This document shows, piece after piece, positions 7,461-16,044 of a DNA stretch of 37,971 nucleotides. Position 1 is the stretch's first letter, and each line of letters opens with the position of its first letter. The position numbers were made by a program, and so were the translations under genes. Source of the stretch: Chitinophagaceae bacterium (GTDB taxonomy: Bacteria; Bacteroidota; Bacteroidia; Chitinophagales; Chitinophagaceae); the NCBI GenBank assembly GCA_018335935.1, contig JAGXRG010000049.1, forward strand, positions 1-37,971. The letters run 5' to 3'. The notes under the pieces are model-generated. The model was not told the DNA's origin. It made no database searches and saw nothing but the letters and a program-made list of their open reading frames with translations.

Positions 7461-9185
7461 ATGAATCAAGAAACACTACAAAAAATACAAATTTGGTTAG
7501 AGGGTAATTATGATGATGATACAAAAAAAATCATTCAACAATTACAAAACGAAAATCCTGCTGATTTGGAAGATAGCTTTTATAAAAATCTTGAATTTGG
7601 AACAGGTGGCTTAAGAGGTATCATGGGTGTGGGTTCTAACAGAATGAATAAATATACTGTTGGCATGGCAACTCAAGGATTTGCTAATTATTTAAAAAAA
7701 GTATATCGTGATGAAGAAATAAAAGTTGTAATTGGTCATGATAGTAGAAATAACAGTAGATTTTTTGCAGAAACTACAGCTAATGTTTTTGCAGCAAATG
7801 GTTGTAAAGTGTTTTTGTTCGAAGATTTAAGACCAACTCCAGAACTCAGTTATGCCATAAGAACTTTGGGTTGTCATGCAGGTGTGGTTTGTACAGCTAG
7901 CCATAATCCCAAAGAATACAATGGCTATAAAGCTTATTGGAATGATGGATCTCAACTAGTTCCTCCACACGATAAAAATGTAATTAAAGAAGTTGAAGCT
8001 ATTGCTAATGTTGATGATGTAAAATGGAGTGGTGGAGAAACCAATATTTCAATGCTTGGAAAAGAAATGGATGAAGCTTATATCGACATGATAAAAAGTT
8101 TAAGCGTTTATCCTGAAATTATTGCAAAGCAAAACGATTTAAAAATTGTTTATACACCAATTCATGGAACAGGTATTACAGTTATGCCTCAAACCCTTGC
8201 TGCATTTGGTTTTACAAATGTTACTATTGTTGAAGAACAAGCAAAACCTGATGGAAACTTTCCTACAGTAGCTTATCCAAATCCAGAAGAAAGAGAAACC
8301 ATGAGTATGGGTTTGCAAAAAGCTAAAGATTTAGATGCAGATATTTTATTAGGTACAGATCCTGATAGTGATAGAGTTGGCATTGGTGTAAAAAATCATA
8401 AAGGCGAATGGGTTTTAATGAATGGCAACCAAACTGCAGTTTTGGCTTTTGCATACATGATTGAAGCCAGAAAAGCAAAAGGAATTGCTGAACCTAATGA
8501 TATGGTGATAAGTACAATTGTAACAACCGACATGATTGATGAAGTAGCCAAACAAAATGGTGTGGCTTGCTATAATGTATTGACAGGCTTTAAATGGATT
8601 GCTTCTTTGTTGAAAGAAAAAGAAGGGAAAGAAAATTATATTATTGGTGGAGAGGAAAGTTTTGGTTTAATGATAGGCGATAAAGTAAGAGATAAAGATG
8701 CTGTAAGTGCTGTTGCTCTATTATGTGAAATGGCTGCTGTTGAAAAAGAAAAAGGCAAATCACTTTTCGATAAAATGATTGAAATGTATTTGCAATATGG
8801 GTTTTACTTAGAATCGTTAATTAGTATTACTAAAAAAGGCATGAATGGCTCTAAAGAAATTGCTGCTATGATGGAAGGCTATAGAGCCAACCCACCTTCA
8901 ACAATTAATAATAGTAAAGTAGTGGAATTATTAGATTATGAAATGCAAACTGGTAAAAATTTATTTACAGGTGAAACATGGGCTATCGACTTGCCTAAAA
9001 GCAATGTACTTCAATTTATTTTGGCAGATGGTAGTAAAATTTCTGCTCGACCTAGTGGTACTGAGCCTAAAATTAAATTCTATTTCAGTGTGCAGACTAA
9101 ATTAAATAGTAAAGAAGAATTTGATACTAAGTATGCTGAGCTTGAAGATAAAATAAAAGCTATTCAGGCTGATATGAATTTGTAG
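7461..9185 (+). CDS. Phospho-sugar mutase (phosphoglucomutase/phosphomannomutase)
   Basis: Alpha-D-phosphohexomutase of 574 residues, interconverting hexose 1- and 6-phosphates (glucose and probably mannose) for glycogen and cell-envelope sugar synthesis. All four domain signatures are present. The phosphoserine loop is TASHNPKEYNGYKAYW. The Mg2+ loop is GTDPDSDRVGIG, the sugar-binding loop is GGEESFGLMIGDKVRDKDAV, and the phosphate-binding loop near the C-terminus is RPSGTEPKIKFYF. The length fits the PgcA-type branch (about 570-580 aa) rather than the 460-aa PMM/PGM type. The ATG follows a short spacer after the divergent DUF2279 gene. A strong terminator follows. Confidence 0.94.
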   Translation: MNQETLQKIQIWLEGNYDDDTKKIIQQLQNENPADLEDSFYKNLEFGTGGLRGIMGVGSNRMNKYTVGMATQGFANYLKKVYRDEEIKVVIGHDSRNNSRFFAETTANVFAANGCKVFLFEDLRPTPELSYAIRTLGCHAGVVCTASHNPKEYNGYKAYWNDGSQLVPPHDKNVIKEVEAIANVDDVKWSGGETNISMLGKEMDEAYIDMIKSLSVYPEIIAKQNDLKIVYTPIHGTGITVMPQTLAAFGFTNVTIVEEQAKPDGNFPTVAYPNPEERETMSMGLQKAKDLDADILLGTDPDSDRVGIGVKNHKGEWVLMNGNQTAVLAFAYMIEARKAKGIAEPNDMVISTIVTTDMIDEVAKQNGVACYNVLTGFKWIASLLKEKEGKENYIIGGEESFGLMIGDKVRDKDAVSAVALLCEMAAVEKEKGKSLFDKMIEMYLQYGFYLESLISITKKGMNGSKEIAAMMEGYRANPPSTINNSKVVELLDYEMQTGKNLFTGETWAIDLPKSNVLQFILADGSKISARPSGTEPKIKFYFSVQTKLNSKEEFDTKYAELEDKIKAIQADMNL

Positions 9186-9201
9186 AATGTATAGAAAGTT
9201 C

Positions 9202-9237
9202 AAAAATCCTTTGCTCAGAAAAAAGCAAAGGATTTTT
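9202..9237 (+). terminator. Rho-independent terminator of the mutase gene
   Basis: A 14-bp perfect stem (9202-9215 with 9224-9237; core ATCCTTTGCT and AGCAAAGGAT) around an 8-base loop, ending in a run of T. It lies 17 bases after the mutase stop and separates it from mutS. Confidence 0.9.
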
Positions 9238-9273
9238 TGTTTTAGAGAATGACTTAATCCATTGTTCAATATC

Positions 9274-9281
9274 TATATTTG
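9274..9281 (+). promoter_or_regulatory. -7 element next to the mutS start
   Basis: TATATTTG matches TAnnTTTG and ends 6 bases before the chosen mutS ATG. Because a terminator lies just upstream, mutS needs its own promoter here. No TTG at 17-23 bases upstream was found, so the assignment is weak. Confidence 0.3.
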
Positions 9282-9287
9282 TTGCTT

Positions 9288-11966
9288 ATGGCAAAAGGCA
9301 AATCAGAAACTCCTTTAATGCAACAACATAAGGCTATTAAACAAAAATATCCTGATGCCATATTATTGTTTCGTGTAGGAGATTTTTATGAAACCTTTGG
9401 TGAAGATGCCATTAAAACTGCTAATGTTTTAGGCATTACTTTAACCAAAAGAAATAATGGAATTGATGATAGTAATGAATTAGCAGGTTTCCCACATCAT
9501 GCCTTAGATACTTATTTGCATAAATTAGTTAAGTCTGGATTTCGTGTTGCAATTTGCGATCAATTAGAAGATCCAAAACAAGCTAAAGGCATTGTAAAAC
9601 GTGGTGTTACAGAATTGGTAACTCCAGGCGTTGCCACTAATGATAAATTGTTAGAGCATCATTCTAATAATTTTTTAGCTGCAATTCATTTTACAGAAAC
9701 ACAACTAGGTATTTCTTTTTTAGACATCAGTACTGGTGAATTTTTTATTGCAGAAGGCAATGAAGAATATATTGATAAGCTGTTGCAAAGTCTAAAACCT
9801 GCTGAAGTTATTTTTACTCGTAATCATTTAAAATACTTCAAAGAAAAGTTTGGCGATAAATATTATTCCTACACTTTAGAATCTTGGATTTTTGAAGAAG
9901 CATTTGCCACTGAAAGTTTACTTAAACACTTTCAAACCCTTTCTCTTAAAGGCTTTGGAGTTGAACATTTGAAAGAAGGCATTGTTGCAGCTGGTGCTAT
10001 TTTATATTATTTAAAAGAAACTGAGCATCCCAATATTCAACATATCACTTCAATTCAACGATTAGAACAAGATGACTTTTTGTGGATGGATAGATTCACT
10101 ATCAGGAATTTGGAATTAGGTTTTGGAAATAATTCTGATGAAAAAACTTTACTGGGAGTTTTGGATAATACTGTAAATCCAATGGGGGCTCGTTTATTGA
10201 AAAGATGGACTGTATTGCCTTTGAAAGATATTGTAAAAATCAATGAACGATTAGATGCTGTAGAGTTTTTTATCAAATCTGTTGATGAAAGAAATAAAAT
10301 AAAGGCAGCTATTAAGCAATGTGGAGATATTGAAAGATTGGTGAGTAAAATTCCAACCAAAAGAATTAACCCAAGAGAATTATTACAAATTGCAAAAGGT
10401 TTGCAACAGGTTGAAGAGATTATAATGATTTGTAATGAAAGTTCAAATCCTTATGTACAAAAACTTTCAGAAAAATTAGATGATTGTAAAACCATACAAG
10501 AAAAGATTACAATAACGATTGTTGAAAACCCGCCAATTGCTTTAAACAAGGGTTCAGTTATACAGAATGGAATTCATAAAGAGTTAGATGAATTGAGAAA
10601 CATTGCAAAAGGGGGCAAAGCTTATTTAAATAATATTCAACAAAGAGAAGCAGAAAAAACGGGTATCAATTCTTTAAAAATTAGTTTTAATAATGTATTT
10701 GGATATTATTTAGAAGTTACCAATTTGCATAAAAACAAAGTTCCAACAGAATGGATACGTAAACAAACTTTAGCAAATGCTGAGCGTTATATTACTCCAG
10801 AATTAAAAGAATACGAAGAAAAAATTATTGGTGCTGAAGATAAAATTCAAGCAATTGAAAATAATATTTTCAATCAGCTTATCGAAGAATTGCAAGCATT
10901 TATAATTCCACTTCAAATCAATGCACAAGTAATAGCTATAGTGGATTGCATAATTTGCTTTGCAACAAATGCCATTCAAAATAATTACAAAAAACCCCAA
11001 CTTCACCAAGGCTTTGAAATTGATTTAAAAGATAGTCGTCATCCTGTTATTGAAAAGAATTTACCTCTTGGTGAAACTTATATTGCCAATGATATTTTTT
11101 TGGATGCAACTTCTCAACAAATCATTATTCTTACTGGTCCAAATATGAGTGGTAAAAGTGCAATACTTAGGCAAACTGCACTTATTACACTTATGGCACA
11201 TATGGGAAGTTTTGTTCCAGCAAGTAGTGCAAAAATTCCATTGACAGATAAAATATTTACAAGGGTAGGGGCTAGTGATAACTTAAGTGGTGGCGAAAGT
11301 ACTTTCATGGTAGAGATGAACGAAACAGCCTCTATCATCAATAATCTTTCTCAACGAAGTTTAATATTATTAGATGAAATTGGAAGAGGAACCTCAACTT
11401 ATGATGGCATTAGTATTGCATGGAGTATTGTTGAACATTTGCATCATTCAGTACATCAACCTAAAACATTATTTGCAACACATTATCATGAGTTGAATGA
11501 ATTAGAAGCTCAATTACCAAGGGTAAAAAACTTTCATGTAACGAACAAAGAAGTAGCCAATAAAATTATTTTTTTAAGAAAATTAGCTGCTGGAGGCAGT
11601 ACTCATAGTTTTGGTATTCATGTGGCCAAAATGGCTGGAATGCCAGCAGAATTAATAGCTAGAGCCAATGAAGTATTAGCACAATTAGAAGAGAAAAGAG
11701 AAGGAATATCGAATGATGAACAAGGAATAAAAAATGATGAAGTCAAAAGTCAAAAGTCAAAAGGCAAATTACAAATTCCAAATATTGAAGACCTCAGTTC
11801 AAAAGTCAGCAATCTAAATGCACCCAAAATGCAACTTTCTATTTTCGATGCACATTCACAAACTTTTGATGAAATAAGAAAAGTATTGACTGCAGTAGAT
11901 ATCAATCGACTAACTCCAGTTGAAGCATTAATGAAGTTGAATGAAATAAAAAATATGCTCAAATAA
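9288..11966 (+). CDS. mutS: DNA mismatch repair protein MutS
   Basis: The mismatch-recognition ATPase, 892 residues. FRVGDFYETFGED (28-40) carries the Phe-x-Glu mismatch wedge (F33, E35). Connector, lever and clamp domains follow. Walker A is GPNMSGKS (about 617-624), the signature is LSGGESTFMVEMNE, Walker B is ILLDEIGRGTSTYDG (about 693-707), and ATHYHEL is the His switch. ATG 9288 is preferred over the TTG codons at 9279 and 9282. Odd feature: residues about 805-844, between VLAQLEEKRE and the conserved tail (QLSIFDAHSQ to the end), are encoded by a 17-unit array of 7-base repeats at 11701-11819. The tail holds the region expected to bind the clamp and form tetramers. Confidence 0.97.
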   Translation: MAKGKSETPLMQQHKAIKQKYPDAILLFRVGDFYETFGEDAIKTANVLGITLTKRNNGIDDSNELAGFPHHALDTYLHKLVKSGFRVAICDQLEDPKQAKGIVKRGVTELVTPGVATNDKLLEHHSNNFLAAIHFTETQLGISFLDISTGEFFIAEGNEEYIDKLLQSLKPAEVIFTRNHLKYFKEKFGDKYYSYTLESWIFEEAFATESLLKHFQTLSLKGFGVEHLKEGIVAAGAILYYLKETEHPNIQHITSIQRLEQDDFLWMDRFTIRNLELGFGNNSDEKTLLGVLDNTVNPMGARLLKRWTVLPLKDIVKINERLDAVEFFIKSVDERNKIKAAIKQCGDIERLVSKIPTKRINPRELLQIAKGLQQVEEIIMICNESSNPYVQKLSEKLDDCKTIQEKITITIVENPPIALNKGSVIQNGIHKELDELRNIAKGGKAYLNNIQQREAEKTGINSLKISFNNVFGYYLEVTNLHKNKVPTEWIRKQTLANAERYITPELKEYEEKIIGAEDKIQAIENNIFNQLIEELQAFIIPLQINAQVIAIVDCIICFATNAIQNNYKKPQLHQGFEIDLKDSRHPVIEKNLPLGETYIANDIFLDATSQQIIILTGPNMSGKSAILRQTALITLMAHMGSFVPASSAKIPLTDKIFTRVGASDNLSGGESTFMVEMNETASIINNLSQRSLILLDEIGRGTSTYDGISIAWSIVEHLHHSVHQPKTLFATHYHELNELEAQLPRVKNFHVTNKEVANKIIFLRKLAAGGSTHSFGIHVAKMAGMPAELIARANEVLAQLEEKREGISNDEQGIKNDEVKSQKSKGKLQIPNIEDLSSKVSNLNAPKMQLSIFDAHSQTFDEIRKVLTAVDINRLTPVEALMKLNEIKNMLK
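11701..11819 (+). repeat. 17-unit heptamer array inside the mutS coding region
   Basis: From 11701 the sequence can be read in 7-base steps without a break. AAGGAAT occurs twice (11701, 11722), and GATGAAC (11715) and GATGAAG (11736) differ by one base. TCAAAAG occurs three times in tandem (11743-11763) and again at 11799-11805. GCAAATT, ACAAATT and CCAAATA follow each other at 11764-11784. The first 42 bases are also two 21-base near-repeats. Because 7 is not a multiple of 3, the peptide is not repetitive, and gain or loss of one unit would shift the reading frame. The 119 bases encode the linker before the MutS C-terminal domain. Confidence 0.75.
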
Positions 11967-11968
11967 AA

Positions 11969-11993
11969 AAGCACTTACAAAATGCAAGTGCTT
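11969..11993 (-). terminator. Rho-independent terminator of lpdA
   Basis: AAGCACTT (11969-11976) pairs with AAGTGCTT (11986-11993) around a 9-base loop. On the minus strand it is followed by a run of six T. It lies 35 bases after the lpdA stop and directly behind the mutS stop, so it may also serve mutS weakly. Confidence 0.8.
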
Positions 11994-12028
11994 CAATATT
12001 TCAATCAAAAATCAATCAATCATCAATA

Positions 12029-13438
12029 TTAAATATCTATCGCTTCACCATAAGCAGCTGCAGTTGCTTCTTTAAAGCCTTCACTCATTGTTGGATGAGG
12101 GTGCACTGCATTTAAAATTTCATGAGCAGTAGTTTCTAATTTTCTTGCAACCACCACTTCAGCAATCATTTCAGTAACGTTAGTACCAATCATATGGCAA
12201 CCTAACAATTCGCCATATTTTGCATCGTAAATTACTTTTACAAATCCATCAGTATTACCTGCAGCACTTGCTTTACCACTTGCTACAAAAGGAAATTTAC
12301 CAATTTTAACATCAAATCCTGCATCTTTTGCAGCTTTCTCTGTATAACCAACACTAGAAATTTCTGGCGTGCAATACGTACAACCTGGAATATTATTATA
12401 ATCTAAAGGCTCAGGTAAATGTTTGTGTTTTTTCTCTAAATAAGCCATATGTTCTGCAGCATTAATACCTTCTTTGGCAGCAACGTGGGCTAGAGCTTGT
12501 CCTGGAGTACAATCTCCAATTGCATAAACACTTGGTAAGCTGGTTTGCTGATATTTATCAGTAACAATTTTGCCTTTATCTGTTTTTATATTGTGTTGTT
12601 CTAAACCTAAATTTTCGATATTACTCACTACACCCACTGCACTTAAAACGATATCAGCTTCTAAAACCACTGTAGAACCATCAGCTTTTTTAACCATTGC
12701 TTTAACACCAGCACCTGAAGTTTCAACAGCTTCAACAGAAGCATTTGTCATAATTTCAATGCCTTGTTTTTTATATTGTTTTTCTAATTCTTTAGAAACA
12801 TCTTCATCTTCTACAGGAACAATTCTTGGCATAAATTCAACAATAGTTACTTTAGTTCCCATGCTGTTATATACATAAGCAAACTCAACTCCAATGGCTC
12901 CAGAACCAACAATAATCATGCTTTTAGGCTGAGTAGGTAAAACCATTGCTTCTCTATAACCAATTACTTTTTTACCATCTTGTTTAAGATTTGGTAATTC
13001 TCTACTTCTACCACCAGTTGCTAAAACAATATATTTCGTTTCTACAATTTTTACTGAACCATCTTGTGCAGTTACTTCAACTTTTCCTTTGCCTGCAACT
13101 TTACCATAACCCATAATTACGTCAATTTTATTCTTACGCATTAAAAATTGAACGCCTTTACTCATTTTATCTGCAACACCACGACTTCTTTTGATTACAG
13201 CATTAAAATCTGCCATTACACCTGTTGCATTAATGCCATAATCAGCACTATGCTTCATATATTCATATACCTGTGCACTTTTTAATAATGCTTTGGTAGG
13301 AATACATCCCCAGTTTAAGCAAATTCCACCCAAGCTTTCTTTTTCTACAATAGCTACTTTAAAGCCTAATTGTGAAGCTCTTATAGCTGCAGGATATCCA
13401 CCTGGTCCACTTCCAATAACAATTAAATCGTATGACAT
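12029..13438 (-). CDS. lpdA: Dihydrolipoyl dehydrogenase (E3)
   Basis: FAD-dependent disulfide oxidoreductase of 469 residues that reoxidises dihydrolipoamide in 2-oxoacid dehydrogenase complexes and the glycine cleavage system. The FAD motif is VIGSGPGGYPAAIRA (7-21). The redox pair is Cys40 and Cys45 in GGICLNWGCIPTK. The NAD motif is IIVGSGAIGVEFAYVY, the second FAD motif is VYAIGDCT, and the C-terminal catalytic pair is in NAVHPHPTMSEGFKEA. Length is normal. No E1/E2 genes are adjacent, so it is probably the shared E3. The PyrR-like gene lies 71 bases upstream on the same strand; no good -7 element is visible between them, so co-transcription is possible. Confidence 0.97.
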   Translation of the reverse strand: MSYDLIVIGSGPGGYPAAIRASQLGFKVAIVEKESLGGICLNWGCIPTKALLKSAQVYEYMKHSADYGINATGVMADFNAVIKRSRGVADKMSKGVQFLMRKNKIDVIMGYGKVAGKGKVEVTAQDGSVKIVETKYIVLATGGRSRELPNLKQDGKKVIGYREAMVLPTQPKSMIIVGSGAIGVEFAYVYNSMGTKVTIVEFMPRIVPVEDEDVSKELEKQYKKQGIEIMTNASVEAVETSGAGVKAMVKKADGSTVVLEADIVLSAVGVVSNIENLGLEQHNIKTDKGKIVTDKYQQTSLPSVYAIGDCTPGQALAHVAAKEGINAAEHMAYLEKKHKHLPEPLDYNNIPGCTYCTPEISSVGYTEKAAKDAGFDVKIGKFPFVASGKASAAGNTDGFVKVIYDAKYGELLGCHMIGTNVTEMIAEVVVARKLETTAHEILNAVHPHPTMSEGFKEATAAAYGEAIDI

Positions 13439-13509
13439 TATGTAATTTTTTGAATGATAATTAGTGCGAAAGTATATGCTATGAACGAAATAGAAAAACC
13501 AAAATGAAT

Positions 13510-14028
13510 CTAAGGAATGATAACCTTATGATCTCCATCGATTTCTTGCCATAAAACTTTAACTTTTTCGCCTGTTAAAGTCTCAATAGCTCGTCCAGTA
13601 TAATCGGGTTGAATTGGAAATTCTCTACATAATTTTCTATCTATCAATACACAAAGTTCAACTTTTGCTGGTCGACCAAATGCCAATAAAGCATCCAGTG
13701 AAGCTCTAATAGTTCTACCGGTAAACAAAACATCATCTACAATAATCACTTTTTTATCCTCAATACTAAAAGGCATTAATGTTTTAGTGGCTAAGTGCAG
13801 ATTATCTCTTATATCATCCCTATAAAAAGTAATATCTAATTTGCCGTAATTGATGGTACAGTCAGAAAGTTGTTTAATACATTCAATAAGCTTGTCGCTA
13901 AATAAAACACCTCTAGGTTGTAAGCCAATGATGGTAATTTCATTTTGAGCAGATGCTGTTTCTATTAGTTGTAAAGCCAATCTTTTTATAATGAGTTGTA
14001 TTTCTTCGGCTGTAAGTATGGTTTTCAT
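13510..14028 (-). CDS. pyrR: PyrR-type phosphoribosyltransferase
   Basis: A 172-residue type I phosphoribosyltransferase. The PRPP motif is VIIVDDVLFTGRTIRASLDAL (about 94-114). PyrR family marks are LQPRGVLFSDKL, LDITFYRDDIRDN and CVLIDRKLCREFPIQPDYTGR. In Firmicutes PyrR is an attenuator of pyr mRNA with UPRTase activity. In Bacteroidota, homologues lie away from pyr operons, as here beside lpdA, so regulation of pyrimidine genes is not implied by context. Uracil phosphoribosyltransferase activity is the safer guess. A TAGATTTG element lies about 40 bases upstream. Confidence 0.9.
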   Translation of the reverse strand: MKTILTAEEIQLIIKRLALQLIETASAQNEITIIGLQPRGVLFSDKLIECIKQLSDCTINYGKLDITFYRDDIRDNLHLATKTLMPFSIEDKKVIIVDDVLFTGRTIRASLDALLAFGRPAKVELCVLIDRKLCREFPIQPDYTGRAIETLTGEKVKVLWQEIDGDHKVIIP

Positions 14029-14066
14029 CCTGATAAATTTAGATTAAAATATGCATATTACGTTAG

Positions 14067-14074
14067 CAAATCTA
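14067..14074 (-). promoter_or_regulatory. -7 element of the pyrR gene
   Basis: TAGATTTG on the minus strand, a full match to TAnnTTTG, 38 bases before the pyrR start. No TTG at the ideal distance. It faces away from an identical octamer on the plus strand at 14122. Confidence 0.4.
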
Positions 14075-14121
14075 GTTCTTCACAAATTATAAAAAATCAT
14101 TTTAAGTAAAAAGCAAAATAA

Positions 14122-14129
14122 TAGATTTG
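14122..14129 (+). promoter_or_regulatory. -7 element of the DUF2130 gene
   Basis: TAGATTTG on the plus strand, followed by GC, ends 16 bases before the DUF2130 gene start, implying a leader of roughly 10 bases. The same octamer serves the divergent pyrR gene, so the pair may be co-regulated. Confidence 0.4.
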
Positions 14130-14145
14130 CTGAAACGAAAGTTAT

Positions 14146-15369
14146 ATGACTTCATTTAATATTACTTGTCCCAATTGTCAACATGAATTTGAAGCAACCT
14201 CGAGTTTGAAAGGTCAATTACAAAAAGAAGTGAATGAACAAGCAAGACTTTGGCAATTAGGCAAAGTTGAAGAATTTAATAAGCAACTAGCTGAATTAAA
14301 AACCAAGGCAGAAGCTGAAAAGAAAGCTTTAGAAAAAGAACTTGAAGAAAAAATTAAAACTTCTGTTGCAGTAGATTTTGAAAATAAATTAAAAGACTTG
14401 CAAAAAGCTGATGAAGAAAAAAATAAAAAACTACAAGAAGCAAATAAAAGAGAAGCTGAATTTTTAGAGAAAGAAAGAAACTTTAAAAATAAAGAAGCTG
14501 AAATGGATTTAATTATTCAGCGTAAATTGTTAGAAGAAAGACAGCAGATGGCTGAACAACTACAAAAAAATGAAGCATTAAGATTAGAACAGATTAGAGA
14601 AGAGTTTCAATTTAAATTAGCCGAAAAAGAAAAGCAATTAGAAGATCAAATTAAGCTGGTAGATCAAATGAAACAAAAGGCAGAACAAGGCAGTATGCAA
14701 ATGCAAGGTGAAGTTCAAGAATTGATGTTAGAAGAATTATTAGCAAATACTTTTCCTTTTGATAAGATTGAAGAAGTTGGAAAAGGAGTGAAGGGTGCAG
14801 ATTGTATTCAAATTATTCATAATCGTTTGGGTTCTGAAGCAGGAAAAATTATTTATGAAAGTAAACGTACCAAAGATTTTTCTAATGAATGGATAGACAA
14901 ATTAAAAGCCAACATGAGAAGCTCTGGTGCTGATATTGCAGTGATTGTTACACAAGCTTTGCCAAAAGACATTGAACGATTTGGCGAAAAAGAAGGCGTT
15001 TACATTTGCACTTTTGCAGAAGTGAGGAGTGTAGCTGCGATTTTAAGAAATGCCTTATTAAAAATATTTGAAGTGAAGAAAAGTCAGCAAAACCAAGGCG
15101 ATAAAATGGTGATGTTGTACGATTATTTAGTAGGCAACGAATTTGGTGAACAATGGAAAGCCATTCGTGAAGGTTTTATGAGTATGAAACTTTCTATACA
15201 GAAAGAACGAGATGCTATGGAAAGAATTTGGAAAGCTAGAGAAAAACAATTAGAAAAAGTATTATTGAATGCTACTCATATTCGTGGAAGTATAGAAGGG
15301 ATTGCTGGGGCCGATAGTATTAATATGAATTTATTGGATGATGTTGATGATGGGTTGTTGTTGGAGTAA
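14146..15369 (+). CDS. DUF2130 domain protein with N-terminal zinc-knuckle-like Cys pair and long coiled coil
   Basis: Of the 407 residues, the first 15 hold a CPNC pair (Cys8, Cys11) as in zinc ribbons, though only one pair is visible. Residues about 25-195 are an almost continuous Lys/Glu/Gln-rich coiled coil. The rest matches DUF2130: QELMLEELLANTFPFDKIEEV, GADCIQIIHN, GKIIYESKRTKDFSNEWI and ADIAVIVTQALPKDI. The D-x(n)-E-x-K-like arrangement, with YESKRTK, recalls PD-(D/E)xK nuclease folds, so a nucleic-acid role is possible but unproven. Widespread and conserved, function unknown. Its mRNA probably starts about 10 bases upstream. Confidence 0.85.
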   Translation: MTSFNITCPNCQHEFEATSSLKGQLQKEVNEQARLWQLGKVEEFNKQLAELKTKAEAEKKALEKELEEKIKTSVAVDFENKLKDLQKADEEKNKKLQEANKREAEFLEKERNFKNKEAEMDLIIQRKLLEERQQMAEQLQKNEALRLEQIREEFQFKLAEKEKQLEDQIKLVDQMKQKAEQGSMQMQGEVQELMLEELLANTFPFDKIEEVGKGVKGADCIQIIHNRLGSEAGKIIYESKRTKDFSNEWIDKLKANMRSSGADIAVIVTQALPKDIERFGEKEGVYICTFAEVRSVAAILRNALLKIFEVKKSQQNQGDKMVMLYDYLVGNEFGEQWKAIREGFMSMKLSIQKERDAMERIWKAREKQLEKVLLNATHIRGSIEGIAGADSINMNLLDDVDDGLLLE

Positions 15370-15381
15370 ATTACATTGAAA

Positions 15382-15460
15382 GTCTTTGCGAGCTTGGGTT
15401 CTTGCCCAACGAAGCAATCTGATTTTTTCATTAGTAGACTGCTTCGTTCCTCGCAGTGAC
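15382..15460. repeat. Dispersed inverted repeat of the GCGAGGAACGAAGCAATCT type, full copy
   Basis: The left arm (15382-15421) reads GTCTTTGCGAG, then a 14-base insert that is itself a small hairpin (TTGGG and CCCAA), then AACGAAGCAATCTG. The right arm (15436-15460) is the reverse complement of the same unit, ending CTCGCAGTGAC. A second, single-arm copy is at 34454-34478. The repeat lies between convergent genes (DUF2130 and VOC), where it could act as a bidirectional transcription stop. Confidence 0.7.
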
Positions 15461-15465
15461 AAATA

Positions 15466-15993
15466 TTATTTTGTTGTTTTAGCTCCAATTTGAATTCCTA
15501 GTTTTTCAAATTCTATGTCATTAGGTTCCCAAAGTTCAATTTTATTTCCTTCAAGATCTAGTATATGAACAAATTTTCCATAGCTAGCTGTTTCAACAGT
15601 GTCGGTAATTACAATTCCATTCTTTTTAAATTGTTCCAAAAGAGCTGATAAGTTTTCAACTCTATAATTAATCATATAATCTTTTGTTGATGGCTCAAAA
15701 TATTTTGTCTTTTCAGAAAAGGGGCTCCATTGCGTAAATCCTTTTTGCGTTGTGTCTTCACCTTGTCGCCATTCAAATACTGAGCCATATTGATTGGTAT
15801 TTAAACCAAGATTTGTTTTGTACCAGGCTCTCATTTGTGCTGGATTTTTACACTTAAAGAAAATTCCTCCAATACCAGTAACCCTTGGCGTTTTATTTTG
15901 TGATTGAGATTTATTGGTTAAAATGGTTTTTACAGTAAATCCAAAAGAAAATGAGATAAGTACCGATATTATAATTAAAGTTGAATTTTTCAT
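15466..15993 (-). CDS. VOC (glyoxalase/bleomycin-resistance fold) protein with N-terminal membrane anchor
   Basis: 175 residues. The first 24 form a hydrophobic segment (LIIISVLISFSFGFTVKTIL) that could be an uncleaved anchor or signal peptide. The rest is a VOC domain: GIGGIFFKCKNPAQMRAWY, LGLNTNQYGSVFEWR, YMINYRVENLSALLEQFKKNG, and the end of the second module GKFVHILDLEGNKIELWEPND with a likely metal-ligand Glu. VOC proteins usually bind a metal and act on small molecules; most in this sub-branch are cytoplasmic, so the exported form is unusual. The substrate is unknown. The repeat at 15382-15460 immediately follows its stop. Confidence 0.8.
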   Translation of the reverse strand: MKNSTLIIISVLISFSFGFTVKTILTNKSQSQNKTPRVTGIGGIFFKCKNPAQMRAWYKTNLGLNTNQYGSVFEWRQGEDTTQKGFTQWSPFSEKTKYFEPSTKDYMINYRVENLSALLEQFKKNGIVITDTVETASYGKFVHILDLEGNKIELWEPNDIEFEKLGIQIGAKTTK

Positions 15994-16044
15994 TTAATAT
16001 TTTTTATAAAAATATTAATAATTATAACGATTCTTAAAATAAAA

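Noticed and set aside
10055..10360. Minus-strand ORF inside mutS (also 10803-11009, 11114-11341, 11750-11974)
   Set aside because: Antisense shadows of a well-conserved gene.
9288..11966. Intein or inserted domain in MutS
   Set aside because: The unusual linker is only about 40 residues, has no splicing or nuclease motifs, and is explained by heptamer repeats.
13510..14028. PyrR as attenuator of a nearby pyr operon
   Set aside because: No pyr genes and no PyrR-binding leader are present in the window.
15276..15488. Minus-strand ORF of 70 codons
   Set aside because: It translates the dispersed repeat and the antisense of the DUF2130 gene end.
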